DNA of 64,000 nucleotides, taken from Saprospiraceae bacterium (GTDB lineage: Bacteria > Bacteroidota > Bacteroidia > Chitinophagales > Saprospiraceae). Location of the stretch: contig JADKKF010000002.1 in the NCBI GenBank assembly GCA_016720635.1, positions 186,001-250,000 of the forward strand, in the 5' to 3' direction. Made by a program: the position numbers and the translations under genes. The notes beneath the pieces were generated by a model that saw only the letters and a list, made by a program, of their open reading frames with translations, made no database searches and was not told where the DNA came from. Shown here one piece after another: positions 10,401 to 19,444 of this stretch (its first letter is position 1; each line of letters starts with the position of its first letter).

Positions 10401-13400
10401 GCATTTACACCATTTGGTAATGTCCCCAACACACCTACTGAAACCACAGCATCTTTACAAGCTGTTGTCGGTAAATTAAAATCCGCAAAGCTAGGTGCAG
10501 TAACTTGTATATTTATTGAATCCAAATAAATGCACTCTCCACCTGTTGCTATAAACTCTGCATAAATTTTATGTAATCCAGGTCCCGCAATATTAGGATT
10601 GAAATCATTAATATTAGCGTTAGAAATACCTGGGCCTCGCCATGTAAGAGTACCTGAACCTGGGGTAGCACCAGATAGCGTATATGTCAATGAAACAATA
10701 GAATTATTTCCTGTCAAACATATTGGAACAATTGGGTCAATCAATGTCCTAACTGGTGGGCAAAATCCTGCCGTACAAGTAAGTGTGTCAGCAACGCTGT
10801 TTCCACAAACGCCCACGCCATTGGCGAAAACTTTGATAAATCTAGCCTCACCTTCGATGAGACCCGTTATTAGAAAGAATGTATCTGTCGTGATTATTGG
10901 AGGGTTATTTCCAATTTGAATGGTGTAACCTGTTGCCCCTGGAATACTCAACCAAGAAAAAGTTATTGTTCTTTTCGTATTAGCACAACCAATTATTGGC
11001 TTTTGTAATCTCCTAATAACTGTAATTGGCTTGATGATTGTATCTGCGCAAATACCATTATTTACTATCAACTGAACATTTTTAATTCCAGGTGAAGCCC
11101 AAGCTACGTCATGTGGGCCCTGTCCGTTACTGGTGGCGGGTATTCCACCATCAAATATCCAAAAATAAGTAGAAGATGGTGGCTCGGCAGAACCAGTATA
11201 TGAAACCCTTGTAATCGAGTCTTGGCAAATTTCTGCTGCAATATTGAAATTTGGACTTGGCTTTGGAACTATATTTATAAGGGTTACACCTTTATAAGTA
11301 CACGCTTGTTCCATATAAGTCAGGGTAATATTGTGTGCTCCAGCTCCTGCGACCAATGGGTCGAATGTGCCGATTGCGGCATTTGTAATCCCTGTACCTG
11401 ACCATAATAGGGGACCATTATTAAATCCACCAGTAACAGTTGCACTCAAATTAAATCCAGATGTATTTGGATATAAACAGAAAGTGCTGATAGGATTTAT
11501 AGAAAGATTGATGTTTGGACAAGGCAAAGTAGTACACTGAAGTGTACTTTCACTATTTCCACATGGACCATTATTTATTGCTATAACTCGAATTGAATGT
11601 GGGCTATTTGGGGTGAGACTAGTAGCTGTGTAGATAGTATCAGTAATCGTACCAACCAAATTATTGTCGATGTACACTTGATATCCGCTGTTACCAATGA
11701 TAGAATTCCACTTAAACCTTATACCCGTCGTATATATTGAATCGCATACAATACTAGGAATCGCAGTAAGCTGATCTACTGTGACATTACTCGTAGCAAC
11801 CGTAGAGTTACAACCATTTAAGCTTACAGTTAAAAATATGGTTTTCAATCCTTGAGTCCCCCAAGTAACCGTATGTGGCCCTTGTGTCGTCCCGCCAGGA
11901 GAAGCAACCCCTCCACCAAAATTCCAATTAAAAGTAGAATTAGGTAAAATTGGACCATTAGCCACAATAGTACTGTTTTGATTAATACAAATTGGCGTTG
12001 TTGCTGTGAATCCAGCCGTTGGTACAGGCTTGACTATTACATATAAAGTATCTGTAAATTGACATTCTCTTTGAGCATAAGTAAATCTCAATAAATGTGT
12101 TCCTACCCCTGCAACACTTGGACTAAACAAACCTGTAGTAGAAACTCCAGCTCCAGTCCAAACACCATTTGTACTATCACTTTGCAACTGGTATGGAGCA
12201 TCGGTAAGACAGAATGGACCAGCTGGTTTTAATGCTGCCCTTGGGAATGGTTCCACGATAAATGCCAAAGTATCAATAGCAGTACAGCCCCCAACAGTTA
12301 CAGAGTAAAAGGCAAAATACTGGCCAGGGCCCAATAGCATAGGATCTACGATACCCGTAGCACTTACAGATCCACTCCAAGTACCGCCTACTGGGGTGGC
12401 TGTTAATTGTACGGGTGACTTAGAGGCACAGAACGGGCCTTGTATCGGCCCAAATACAATATTAGGGGGGTCAATCAGTATGATATTTAAAGAATCTGAA
12501 CTTTTACACCCATTACCATCGATTAATAATATTTTTAATTTGTGAGGCGACGTGATATCCCGAATATTTACTTGTCCATAATTTTCATCACCAAAATATT
12601 CTCCTGTCCATATCACCGTATTTCCAGGTGCTGGGGTCGGGATTATACTAAACCGTTTTAAACTATCGGGATCAGTTCTGCAAAATTCATATCGCCGTGC
12701 TGGATTATTTGGCGACAAAAATGTTAATGGGGCCATATTTACAAATGCCTCCGTAGAAGATGTTCCTGTACACCCATTCACATCTGTCACAGTCACTGTA
12801 TAAACTCCCGTATGGGTAACTTGACTAAGTGACAATGTCCTTGTTGTAGCATTGTTGAGGCTACCAGGGGCTGTCCAGCGATATCCCTGCACCCCAAATT
12901 GTCCTAAGGAAGTCGCGGTCATGACTTTAGGGCCATTTTCTTTACAAAAAATAGAATCTGGCATGGTGATTACTACAGGAAATAGTTGATTTACATTTAT
13001 CCTAATACTTCCAGAGTATTGGCATCCAGACCCGCTATTGTCAGTAACAATCACAGTATAAATACCAGAAATATTTGGAGTTACGAATATTGTTCTGGTC
13101 ATTTGACCATTGTTCCATTGATAGTTGTAATTCAGTGTATCACCTGTTACTACAGCCCATATCTTGAAGGTTGATCTTGCGCATCCTGTCGTCGCATTGG
13201 CTTGAACCAGAACATTGATAGCAGGGAGCACAGTAACTCTAACATCTGTCCGTCCACCACATCCCGGGATGGCACTGGTAAATACCGAATATACAACTGT
13301 TTTGGGACTATTCGTCGTATTCGTTAAGGTACCAGCGATAAACAACCCAGCACCACCAGATGCTCCCGTTACACCGGCTGGTGCGACTACAGTCCAAGTA

Positions 13401-15556
13401 ACTGGGTTGGTGATAGGAACACCGCCTATAGTAAATGGTCCTGCCTGGGGCGTCTGAAACGACCCTCCAGAACATATAGTTATATCTGGTACTTCGTCTA
13501 CTGCTGATGCTTGGCAAACAAATTGAGGGGATAAATTAGATGGGAAATCCGCATCACAAGCAGTAAAGGCTCCATATGAACCAACTTGCCCATCAGCAAA
13601 TGGATAAATTTCAACCCCTAAATTTGTGGCTGTAGGATTCTCTGCACATCCGTTGGGACCTGAATATTCTCTAACCTGGAGAGTAAATGTTAATGTCCAA
13701 GGTCCAGCATTGCTGGAACAAGATGAGCCATCCCCATATCCAGTTGAATTACCAGGAGAAGGTGCTCCTGTTCCATTTGGATGCGTTTGACCACTACGGA
13801 TAAAAAACCAACCCGCTGGCATCAATGTCCCTTGAACTACAGGGGTTCCCATACATTGGATATTAGAAATATGACAAAGCCTTAATCTACCAGTTATAGG
13901 ATCCGTAAAAACTCTTAAATTTGCATTGGGGAGGGGTGATTGATAAATATCGATGTTTTCATCTATCCATTGCCATGTTCCAGGACCATATCTTGTACCT
14001 GGTCCAGTCCCAGTCACAGGTCTTCCGTTACTTTGAAAAGATGCGGGATCCCAACCTGGCCCGAAAGAAGGTATCAAAGCCTTTATCCACTGGCAATTAC
14101 CAGCACCACTATAATTTGTCACAGCATATGTAAAAGATACCCTTTCACCTGGTATGTATGGACCATTAAGTGGTGAACCGCAGGATGTTGAAGTTACAGT
14201 AAGAGGAGAAATGCCCGTTGCGCACGCAGTCCCTGCAAAAAAAGTATTAACGCATAAAGTAAATCTACCTGTAGGGCCAGCACCTGCCAAAACCCCAATA
14301 ATATATTGGGTACTTGGATTACACGCATAATTATTAATTTGAGCTGTGCCTCCAGTTCCTTGAACGCATTGAATAATGTTTCCAACACCAGGACACCCGC
14401 CATCCATTAATACTAGTAACGGGGTTGTCAGCCCTGCGGTAGAATTCACTGTGATGGATAATCTATTTGCAGTAGCGTCTGTAGTTACTGTGTACCATGA
14501 TACTGGTGAATTAAAATTTGCACAAGCTCCTGAGGTAAATCCAGTTGGAAATGCGGATATATTGCAACCATCGATACAAATAGGAACAGGGGTAACCCCA
14601 GGTGCTGGTGTTACTGGTGTAGGTAGATTTGTGGGCGTAGAACAATTTTCATTAGTTGCACAACCTGGTGGAGGTGGTGAGACCCCTACCGTTGTACAAA
14701 ATGGACCTTCTTGAGCATTGTTCGTACCTATTTGATAATAATAGCGCCCTGGTTGCAATCCAGATAAAACAATATTACCAGGAGCCATACCACAATACTC
14801 GTCTCCCGATGAAGCTATTGTGTTTAATGTTGCGGCACAATTGTCTCCAGGAAAGCGACCTATCAACATGGAGTAGGTAGTCGTTTCCATACTCTGCACA
14901 CTCACCGTTATGTCCCGATTCGGCGCTATAAGGTCAAAATAATACCATACTGAGGCAATATCATTGTTGGGGCATATCCCTACATTATATTCAGGATCCG
15001 CACCAATGGTTGTACCGTTTACACAAGCTCCATTCGGTGTAACGGCAATTGCATCACAGGGATCATCATTGACTGGAGGATCATAATTATTTATACATAA
15101 ATTTCCTACTACTACTGCTGGATCAACTGCTGATATAAGAATAAAATACTGTTGTCCCACCACCACTTGAGTTCGTGGTATAATTTGGGTCACACAAGCT
15201 AATTCTGTTGCATCTGTACTGTTTATCAATTGGCAAGGGCTGACATTGAACCTGACCAAAGCTACCTCCGCACCAGGTATAGACAAAGAAATATCGAGAA
15301 GAGTACCTGTAGCGATAAAAGAGTACCAAATATTTACATCTGTGGGATTTAATGCACAGTTTCCATTGGCGATATCAAATGTCGCATTGTTCATATCTAT
15401 CGCAAAACAATTATTTGTAACATCTGAAATGGTTGTCGCAATAGTACAATTGTCATTGACAGGAGCGGCAGCAAAATTCGAAAAAGGTAAAATAGTGCAA
15501 ATACAAAAAATAATAAAACAAACCCGTCTTATACAAATCATAGGGAAAATTTTCAA
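7445..15556 (-). CDS. giant secreted multi-domain protein with gliding/T9SS C-terminal domain
   Basis: A 2,703-residue exported protein, probably a cell-surface adhesin or matrix protein. The N-terminus is a signal peptide (CFIIFCICTILPFSNFAAA), followed by about 450 residues of pre-peptidase-C-like beta domains (PVNDNC, then DDPCDAIAVTPNG, each with WYxF motifs). Ig/PKD-like beta domains come next, then five tandem units of about 255 residues, each made of an Fn3-like part with the GATGY motif, a CP...GxFDP...AGxGxH part and a PKD-like WNFD...GPH part. The last ~95 residues (IPNVFSPNLDKVNSVFKIYG, FNRWGEMLYE, GWDGYFRG) are the CHU_C / gliding-motility-associated sorting domain used by the type IX system. 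The protein is rich in Cys pairs. The start is a TTG at 15556; an ATG at 15541 gives an equally good signal peptide. Confidence 0.93.
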   Translation of the reverse strand: MKIFPMICIRRVCFIIFCICTILPFSNFAAAPVNDNCTIATTISDVTNNCFAIDMNNATFDIANGNCALNPTDVNIWYSFIATGTLLDISLSIPGAEVALVRFNVSPCQLINSTDATELACVTQIIPRTQVVVGQQYFILISAVDPAVVVGNLCINNYDPPVNDDPCDAIAVTPNGACVNGTTIGADPEYNVGICPNNDIASVWYYFDLIAPNRDITVSVQSMETTTYSMLIGRFPGDNCAATLNTIASSGDEYCGMAPGNIVLSGLQPGRYYYQIGTNNAQEGPFCTTVGVSPPPPGCATNENCSTPTNLPTPVTPAPGVTPVPICIDGCNISAFPTGFTSGACANFNSPVSWYTVTTDATANRLSITVNSTAGLTTPLLVLMDGGCPGVGNIIQCVQGTGGTAQINNYACNPSTQYIIGVLAGAGPTGRFTLCVNTFFAGTACATGISPLTVTSTSCGSPLNGPYIPGERVSFTYAVTNYSGAGNCQWIKALIPSFGPGWDPASFQSNGRPVTGTGPGTRYGPGTWQWIDENIDIYQSPLPNANLRVFTDPITGRLRLCHISNIQCMGTPVVQGTLMPAGWFFIRSGQTHPNGTGAPSPGNSTGYGDGSSCSSNAGPWTLTFTLQVREYSGPNGCAENPTATNLGVEIYPFADGQVGSYGAFTACDADFPSNLSPQFVCQASAVDEVPDITICSGGSFQTPQAGPFTIGGVPITNPVTWTVVAPAGVTGASGGAGLFIAGTLTNTTNSPKTVVYSVFTSAIPGCGGRTDVRVTVLPAINVLVQANATTGCARSTFKIWAVVTGDTLNYNYQWNNGQMTRTIFVTPNISGIYTVIVTDNSGSGCQYSGSIRINVNQLFPVVITMPDSIFCKENGPKVMTATSLGQFGVQGYRWTAPGSLNNATTRTLSLSQVTHTGVYTVTVTDVNGCTGTSSTEAFVNMAPLTFLSPNNPARRYEFCRTDPDSLKRFSIIPTPAPGNTVIWTGEYFGDENYGQVNIRDITSPHKLKILLIDGNGCKSSDSLNIILIDPPNIVFGPIQGPFCASKSPVQLTATPVGGTWSGSVSATGIVDPMLLGPGQYFAFYSVTVGGCTAIDTLAFIVEPFPRAALKPAGPFCLTDAPYQLQSDSTNGVWTGAGVSTTGLFSPSVAGVGTHLLRFTYAQRECQFTDTLYVIVKPVPTAGFTATTPICINQNSTIVANGPILPNSTFNWNFGGGVASPGGTTQGPHTVTWGTQGLKTIFLTVSLNGCNSTVATSNVTVDQLTAIPSIVCDSIYTTGIRFKWNSIIGNSGYQVYIDNNLVGTITDTIYTATSLTPNSPHSIRVIAINNGPCGNSESTLQCTTLPCPNINLSINPISTFCLYPNTSGFNLSATVTGGFNNGPLLWSGTGITNAAIGTFDPLVAGAGAHNITLTYMEQACTYKGVTLINIVPKPSPNFNIAAEICQDSITRVSYTGSAEPPSSTYFWIFDGGIPATSNGQGPHDVAWASPGIKNVQLIVNNGICADTIIKPITVIRRLQKPIIGCANTKRTITFSWLSIPGATGYTIQIGNNPPIITTDTFFLITGLIEGEARFIKVFANGVGVCGNSVADTLTCTAGFCPPVRTLIDPIVPICLTGNNSIVSLTYTLSGATPGSGTLTWRGPGISNANINDFNPNIAGPGLHKIYAEFIATGGECIYLDSINIQVTAPSFADFNLPTTACKDAVVSVGVLGTLPNGVNASFNFGSDSNPNTAVGPNPHSVSWSTAGSKLVTLTLNNGVCVTDSIKSIIIENPLPAPIVSCRDTFTTVTFSWNNIAGATGYSVVYNGNTTVVTDTFFVINNLNPGTLVNIQVTAIGNGACGNSNLTNASCTSRPCPNVTLDLAPVDTICLINNIAAEFNLTYSLFGNGNGQVSWASTPAGAVSNMGVFDPTKANIGQNKVVITFTEDVCIYKDSITFIVQNTPVADFNISNTACLTDIVSVSFTGQANPTAVFKWNFDNANILSGTGSGPYQLRWNSGGNKTISLQIVDGQCVSTTKQKVINIILPLEKPDLNCRGYNDSIAFNWPLVAGATGYQIIVDNNAPFVQTNNRYTATGLTVGTWVQLIVTAIGNPPCGNSVPDTVSCKTNDCPAVDPRVDSVNVCFGAKDTLQLKAIFTPVAGNTFSWGPANLFSDTTNGIFNVNAAGVGTHRVIFYQRVRSCVLTAFGYITVKPVPIPQISGNTTICKDSLLTLTNIGVPYTGMVYDWVIPSGNFANGSSTSPIIDVTYPITGWQKAVLSLSLNGCTGPRDTLDILVQPPLGIPIIDCAPTLDSITFTWPGIAGATGYRVYVNNSPTPIIQNNTDYVVRGLQEGDAVFIRVVAISGNTCGNSSDTITCVSKKCPVVNLEISGAKDVCLTDVPSAGFKLNISGTGSGTGRWTGAGVDSSGFFDPNIAGYGSHQVTYRYVEEFCPFTTTKTILVYPPPIAVIQGIDPSCFGNLNGQIIIGNLVSAKPPVLISFNNGPFNAQSSYLNLAPGSYPIVIQDATGCETKDTVTLINPPPLSVDLGPDRQIFVGDSVLINPIINLTAGDTLRSFVWTVNGIRDSIWNTIDLMTRPVVQTNYGIVITNSYGCTASDNLLVIVKRNRRIYIPNVFSPNLDKVNSVFKIYGGDEVEKINFLRIFNRWGEMLYEERDFLADNSQRGWDGYFRGSPLKPAVFVYVVEILFKDGTKEIITGDLTLINSQ
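8640..11700 (-). repeat. five-unit in-gene tandem repeat, period about 760 bases
   Basis: Inside the giant gene the codons for the (I/V)xGATGY-type motif recur near 8646, 9409, 10152, 10928 and 11692 (spacings about 763, 743, 776 and 764 bases). The five versions are TWPGIAGATGYRVYVNN, NWPLVAGATGYQIIVDN, SWNNIAGATGYSVVYNG, SWLSIPGATGYTIQIGN and KWNSIIGNSGYQVYIDN. Downstream parts of each unit repeat in step. The units have diverged at the DNA level, so this is an old duplication rather than a recent expansion. The limits given mark the first and last motif. Confidence 0.85.
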
Positions 15557-16128
15557 AAGTTCTAATCAAATAAAAACCAAATCTAAATAATATCCACTGG
15601 TTTTATCAAATACATTCAACAAATATAAAGTAACAACCAGTAAATGTAAAAATTTCTTGAAAAAAATATTTCATTTAAAACTAAATATTAACATTTTTTC
15701 TTATACCACATGAGGTAATACAAAATAAAATTTTGAAACCACCCCATATTGTTGTTTTTTTAAATTTTTATCTTAAATATTTGATATCTACCAATTTTAA
15801 TTTTTTACTACCTAATTAAAATTATTTTTCTTTAATGGCTGAGAATAACAATTATTTGGTTTCTAAAATATACAAATTAGCCTATTCTCCTGAGACCATT
15901 TTTTTAACTGTATAGCATTGAATTTATCATAATCTTTCTAATAAAGATCTTATTTTTTAAGATAATACTCATCGAGTTTTTAAAAATCCTATTATTATAA
16001 TATAGTTTGTATTAATTTTGGGCGAACGAGCAGCTTTATTATTTCCTTATTATTTGGCGGCTATATATCAAAAAATTTGCTTAAACAAATATTCTTTGGC
16101 TTAAAACAAATTATTTCAAAAAAATTTT
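15557..16128. other. AT-rich intergenic region between divergent genes
   Basis: 572 bases without a gene, separating the giant adhesin (minus) from the HEAT-cyclophilin lipoprotein (plus). Apart from the candidate promoter at its left end it is very AT-rich, with long A and T runs. I see no tRNA fold, no repeat, no strong hairpin and no TAnnTTTG element facing the plus-strand gene. Confidence 0.6.
15578..15610 (-). promoter_or_regulatory. putative promoter of the giant surface-protein gene
   Basis: On the minus strand TAGATTTG (15585-15578) fits the TAnnTTTG -7 consensus. TTTG (15610-15607) lies 21 bases upstream as a -33 element. The start codon is about 20-40 bases downstream. Confidence 0.4.
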
Positions 16129-18135
16129 ATGAAAAACGTAATAATATTTGGATTTCTTTTACTTATTTTTGGTTGTATCCCTATAGATAAAAATAAGCCA
16201 AGCACAAACTCAGAATTGGATTTTACGGATATAAATCTGCAAAATTTATATGATATTGGGGATCGCGGAAATACAGACAGCCTGTTGTTATTTCTCGGTG
16301 ATGAAAACCCAAACATTCGGATTTTAACTGCGACTTTATTGGGTAATATCAAAGATCCCAAAGCAATCGCTGGGCTTGGAAAATTGCTAGAAGATCCTAT
16401 CGTCTCGGTTCGTGAGCGAGCAGCCTTTTCATTGGGACAAATCGGCGACTTAGCTGGGGAACCTTATTTAGTAAAAGCCTTTGTGGCCGATGATAGCACC
16501 AATACACACCAGAACCTCAATGCCATCATCTTGGAAAGCATTGGAAAATGTGGGAGTGAGAAAAGCTTGTCTTTGATGTCCAAAATAACCACTTATGAGC
16601 CCAGCCAAGTAGATTTGAATCGAGGATTAATCTATGGCCTATACAGATTTGGTCTAAGAAATATGATTTCACCAGCCAGTACAAAAAAGGTTTTGGATTA
16701 TATCGAAGATACAAGACAAGATCCCTCCGTACGAAGGGTGGCAGCCTATTATCTCCAACGAGTAAAAAATATAAATCTGGATAGCGCTTCTACTATATTA
16801 ATTCCAGCTTTTGAAAGAGAGAAAGATCCTGAAACCAAAGCAGCCCTGGCTATACCTTTGGGCAAAACCATGAAAAAAGTAAGTCTTTGGACCCTCCAAA
16901 AACAAATGGCTTTGGAAAATGACTGGCGAGTTAAGTGTCAAATCATCAAGGCTTTTGCCTTTTTTGAGTTGAAAGAAGTGTATCAGAATGTTGAAACAGC
17001 CTTAAGAAATTCTAATCCTCATATCGCCAAAACTGCTGGACAATTTTGTATCGACCATGGAAATATCATCACGGCTGGACGTTGCTGGTCTATGGCTGTT
17101 GATACAATTAATCCCTATCCTGGCTATATGAAAGGTTTGTTATTCTCCGCAGCCAACAAGTGGATTCCAAATACAAATATTAAGAGTAAAACTTTTTTGA
17201 ATGATGCTATTAAAAGTGCCTACTTAAGAGAACCTAATACAGAAAACAAAGCCAGTCTTTTGAGAGCTTTAGGATTTTATCCTGTCAACTACTTGTTTTT
17301 ACAAAATGAAGCAACCAATAGCAACAATTCTGTCATTGCAAATTCTGCTTTAGAAGCACTCAAATCCATTCCAGAGTCTCCAGATTTGCCTTTTTTGTTT
17401 GGTGCGGGATATTTGAACGCAAAAAAAAGTATGTTTGATTTTACCCTCAAAATGTTAAAAAGCGGTGACCCAGCAAAGATCGTCTTCGCCTCTGAGAACA
17501 TACGAAATGAAAAAACGGGTTTTAAAAATATTCTTGGCGATAGCGTCCAATTAGATCAAATTTTAAATAATATCAAAATTCCCCAAAACATAGAAGCATA
17601 TAGAGCCCTGCAAGAAACAATGGCCACACTTGCCAACAAGCTACCCTATAAACCAAGTAGAATCAAGCATAATCATCCCATTGATTGGAAAATATTTTTG
17701 GCTGCGTCTGATACAACCAAATTCAGAGTTAAAACCACAAAAGGTGATTTCATTATTGTTTTGTATAAACAAATGGCGCCTGGGACCGTAACAAATTTTA
17801 TTGATTTGATCCAAAAGCAGTTTTATCGCAAAAAAACATTTCATAGAGTCGTACCTAATTTTGTGATCCAAGGAGGCTGCACAAAAGGAGATGGCTATGG
17901 TAGTCTCGACTATACTATCAGAAGCGAATTTTCTCCTATCCACTGGGATTCTGAGGGTCTTATTGGTATGGCGTCGGTAGGTAATCACACTGAGTGTCAG
18001 CAGTTTTTTATTACACATAGTGCCACCCCTCATCTTGATGGTAATTATACCATTTTTGGTCGGGTAATTGACGGCATGAATGTTGTTAATTCGATCCAAG
18101 AGGGAGACCAAATCGAAAGCATAGAGCCCGAATAA
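16129..18135 (+). CDS. HEAT-repeat lipoprotein fused to a cyclophilin-type peptidyl-prolyl isomerase
   Basis: A 668-residue exported lipoprotein (lipobox LIFGC, Cys about 16). Residues about 40-250 are HEAT/PBS-lyase-like repeats, for example ENPNIRILTATLLGNIKDPK and DPIVSVRERAAFSLGQIGD. A further helical region runs to about 510. Residues about 525-668 are a cyclophilin domain: FRVKTTKGDFIIVLY, the active-site strand FHRVVPNFVIQGG, then ECQQFFITHS and LDGNYTIFGRVIDGMNVV. The Arg of FHRVVP and the QFFI segment are intact, so isomerase activity is plausible. The HEAT part probably binds client proteins at the membrane, assisting outer-membrane or secreted protein folding; that role is inference. 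It stands alone, with no co-oriented neighbour. Confidence 0.88.
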   Translation: MKNVIIFGFLLLIFGCIPIDKNKPSTNSELDFTDINLQNLYDIGDRGNTDSLLLFLGDENPNIRILTATLLGNIKDPKAIAGLGKLLEDPIVSVRERAAFSLGQIGDLAGEPYLVKAFVADDSTNTHQNLNAIILESIGKCGSEKSLSLMSKITTYEPSQVDLNRGLIYGLYRFGLRNMISPASTKKVLDYIEDTRQDPSVRRVAAYYLQRVKNINLDSASTILIPAFEREKDPETKAALAIPLGKTMKKVSLWTLQKQMALENDWRVKCQIIKAFAFFELKEVYQNVETALRNSNPHIAKTAGQFCIDHGNIITAGRCWSMAVDTINPYPGYMKGLLFSAANKWIPNTNIKSKTFLNDAIKSAYLREPNTENKASLLRALGFYPVNYLFLQNEATNSNNSVIANSALEALKSIPESPDLPFLFGAGYLNAKKSMFDFTLKMLKSGDPAKIVFASENIRNEKTGFKNILGDSVQLDQILNNIKIPQNIEAYRALQETMATLANKLPYKPSRIKHNHPIDWKIFLAASDTTKFRVKTTKGDFIIVLYKQMAPGTVTNFIDLIQKQFYRKKTFHRVVPNFVIQGGCTKGDGYGSLDYTIRSEFSPIHWDSEGLIGMASVGNHTECQQFFITHSATPHLDGNYTIFGRVIDGMNVVNSIQEGDQIESIEPE

Positions 18136-18144
18136 ATAAAAATT

Positions 18145-18606
18145 TTAAACGGTATATTTTTTCAATGTAGAGTCAAATCCACAATATCTTTTGGCCATTT
18201 CCCAAGAAATATTTTGGTCGTAAAGGACTTTTTTCTGGTATATCTCTAATTGGGGTTTTGACAAAAAAGGACCCTTCCAGATCAATACCATCCATTCTTT
18301 GCCTTTATGGAATAGCTTCACTTCTAACTTCCAACGAAATAATCCAAATAATTTTTTCAAAACTATGAAACGAAAATCGTTGGGAATTTGCTCAACAGAA
18401 TAATTACTTTGTCCCTTTCCATGGGAAATTGATGCTATTTTTGTTGAATTTTTTTCGTAGAAATGCAGGGACTTTAAACCAACATTGCTGGTGTTTTCAG
18501 TAGATGAATAAACCAGAACCCATTCTCCCTCCAATAGACCAAATTGAAGGGTATTTTTACTTTTGGTTAATACGTTGGACAAATAAAAGATAATTTTGAG
18601 GCACAA
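18145..18606 (-). CDS. hypothetical protein
   Basis: A 153-residue protein I do not recognise. After a short hydrophobic N-terminus it has an alternating beta-strand pattern (GLLEGEWVLVYSSTENTSN, later FRWKLEVKLFHKGKEWMVLI) that loosely suggests a small beta-barrel such as a lipocalin-like fold. No catalytic or binding motif stands out. It converges on the cyclophilin gene with a 9-base gap. The start position is uncertain. Confidence 0.5.
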   Translation of the reverse strand: MCLKIIFYLSNVLTKSKNTLQFGLLEGEWVLVYSSTENTSNVGLKSLHFYEKNSTKIASISHGKGQSNYSVEQIPNDFRFIVLKKLFGLFRWKLEVKLFHKGKEWMVLIWKGPFLSKPQLEIYQKKVLYDQNISWEMAKRYCGFDSTLKKYTV

Positions 18607-18693
18607 AGTTATAAAAAGGACGGTTAAAGTTTTAGTTCGTGGGTTTTAATATTATTTCTGAGTTAAACTTATTTGATTTAATAAGAAAAACAG

Positions 18694-19407
18694 TTATGCC
18701 CAATGATCAGCAATGGCTATGGCTCCACAGCTAATTTTTACATTTTTATAATTATTCAATATAGTATTAGCTGCTGCATCAAAAGTAGCCCCACTAGTCA
18801 CCACATCGTCAAGTAGCAATAAGTGTTTGTTTTCTAGGCTCTTAGATGATTTCACAGAAAAAATTTCTAACACATTTTGCATGCGTTGTGCGGTATTTTT
18901 ATTGGTCTGGGTACTGGTATGTATATCTCTAAATAAAATACTAGTATTGACAGGAATGTTGGTCACATCAGAAATACCTTTAGCGAATTCTTCCGATTGA
19001 TTGTATCCTCTCCACTTTTGCCTTTCTTTATGCAGGGGTATTGGTACCAAGTAATCGATGCCATTTAAATGATTACTCCATAGATCTCCTGCTAATTTAC
19101 CAAGTATTTTTGCTATATCTGGTCTGTCTTTATATTTTAGTTTATGAACCATTTTTTGAACCCTACTGGCCTTTACATACCAAAACAATGCTGAACAGCC
19201 TTCAAATTCGATCCTATTCTTCAATCGATTAGCGAAATCATTTTGCTTAATATTTTCTTCAAAACCAGTAAATGGCAAGGAAAATTGACATTGGGGGCAA
19301 AATACTAAATCTCTATCTAATACCTTTGCACAAGCAATACAAGTGTTTGGATAGAATAATTGAAATAAATCACGACTGATGTCTCGAAATAATTTTGAAA
19401 TAGGCAT
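18694..19407 (-). CDS. comF: ComF family phosphoribosyltransferase-like protein
   Basis: ComF-type protein linked to DNA uptake and amidophosphoribosyltransferase-like chemistry. The N-terminal zinc finger shows as CIACAKVL then CPQCQ. The C-terminal PRPP-binding loop is LLLLDDVVTSGATFDAA, and YNQSEEFAKGI is the family's other conserved segment. I use the ATG at 19407, giving 237 residues and leaving 37 bases to the divergent rnhB. A longer frame from an ATG at 19446 would overlap the rnhB start codon by 2 bases and adds only a hydrophobic 13-residue leader. Confidence 0.88.
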   Translation of the reverse strand: MPISKLFRDISRDLFQLFYPNTCIACAKVLDRDLVFCPQCQFSLPFTGFEENIKQNDFANRLKNRIEFEGCSALFWYVKASRVQKMVHKLKYKDRPDIAKILGKLAGDLWSNHLNGIDYLVPIPLHKERQKWRGYNQSEEFAKGISDVTNIPVNTSILFRDIHTSTQTNKNTAQRMQNVLEIFSVKSSKSLENKHLLLLDDVVTSGATFDAAANTILNNYKNVKISCGAIAIADHWA

Positions 19408-19444
19408 ACTTAAGAATATTTTATAGTAAAAATAATTAATTAGC

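Noticed and set aside
8640..11700. Regularly spaced similar segments as a possible CRISPR array
   Set aside because: The period is about 760 bases and lies in one open frame; the segments are protein-domain repeats.
9081..15590. Several open frames on the plus strand across the giant gene
   Set aside because: They are short, lack family motifs, and mirror the codon pattern of the long minus-strand frame.
15557..16128. Origin or ncRNA in the 572-base gap
   Set aside because: No DnaA box cluster, hairpin or conserved RNA motif; only AT-rich sequence and a candidate promoter.
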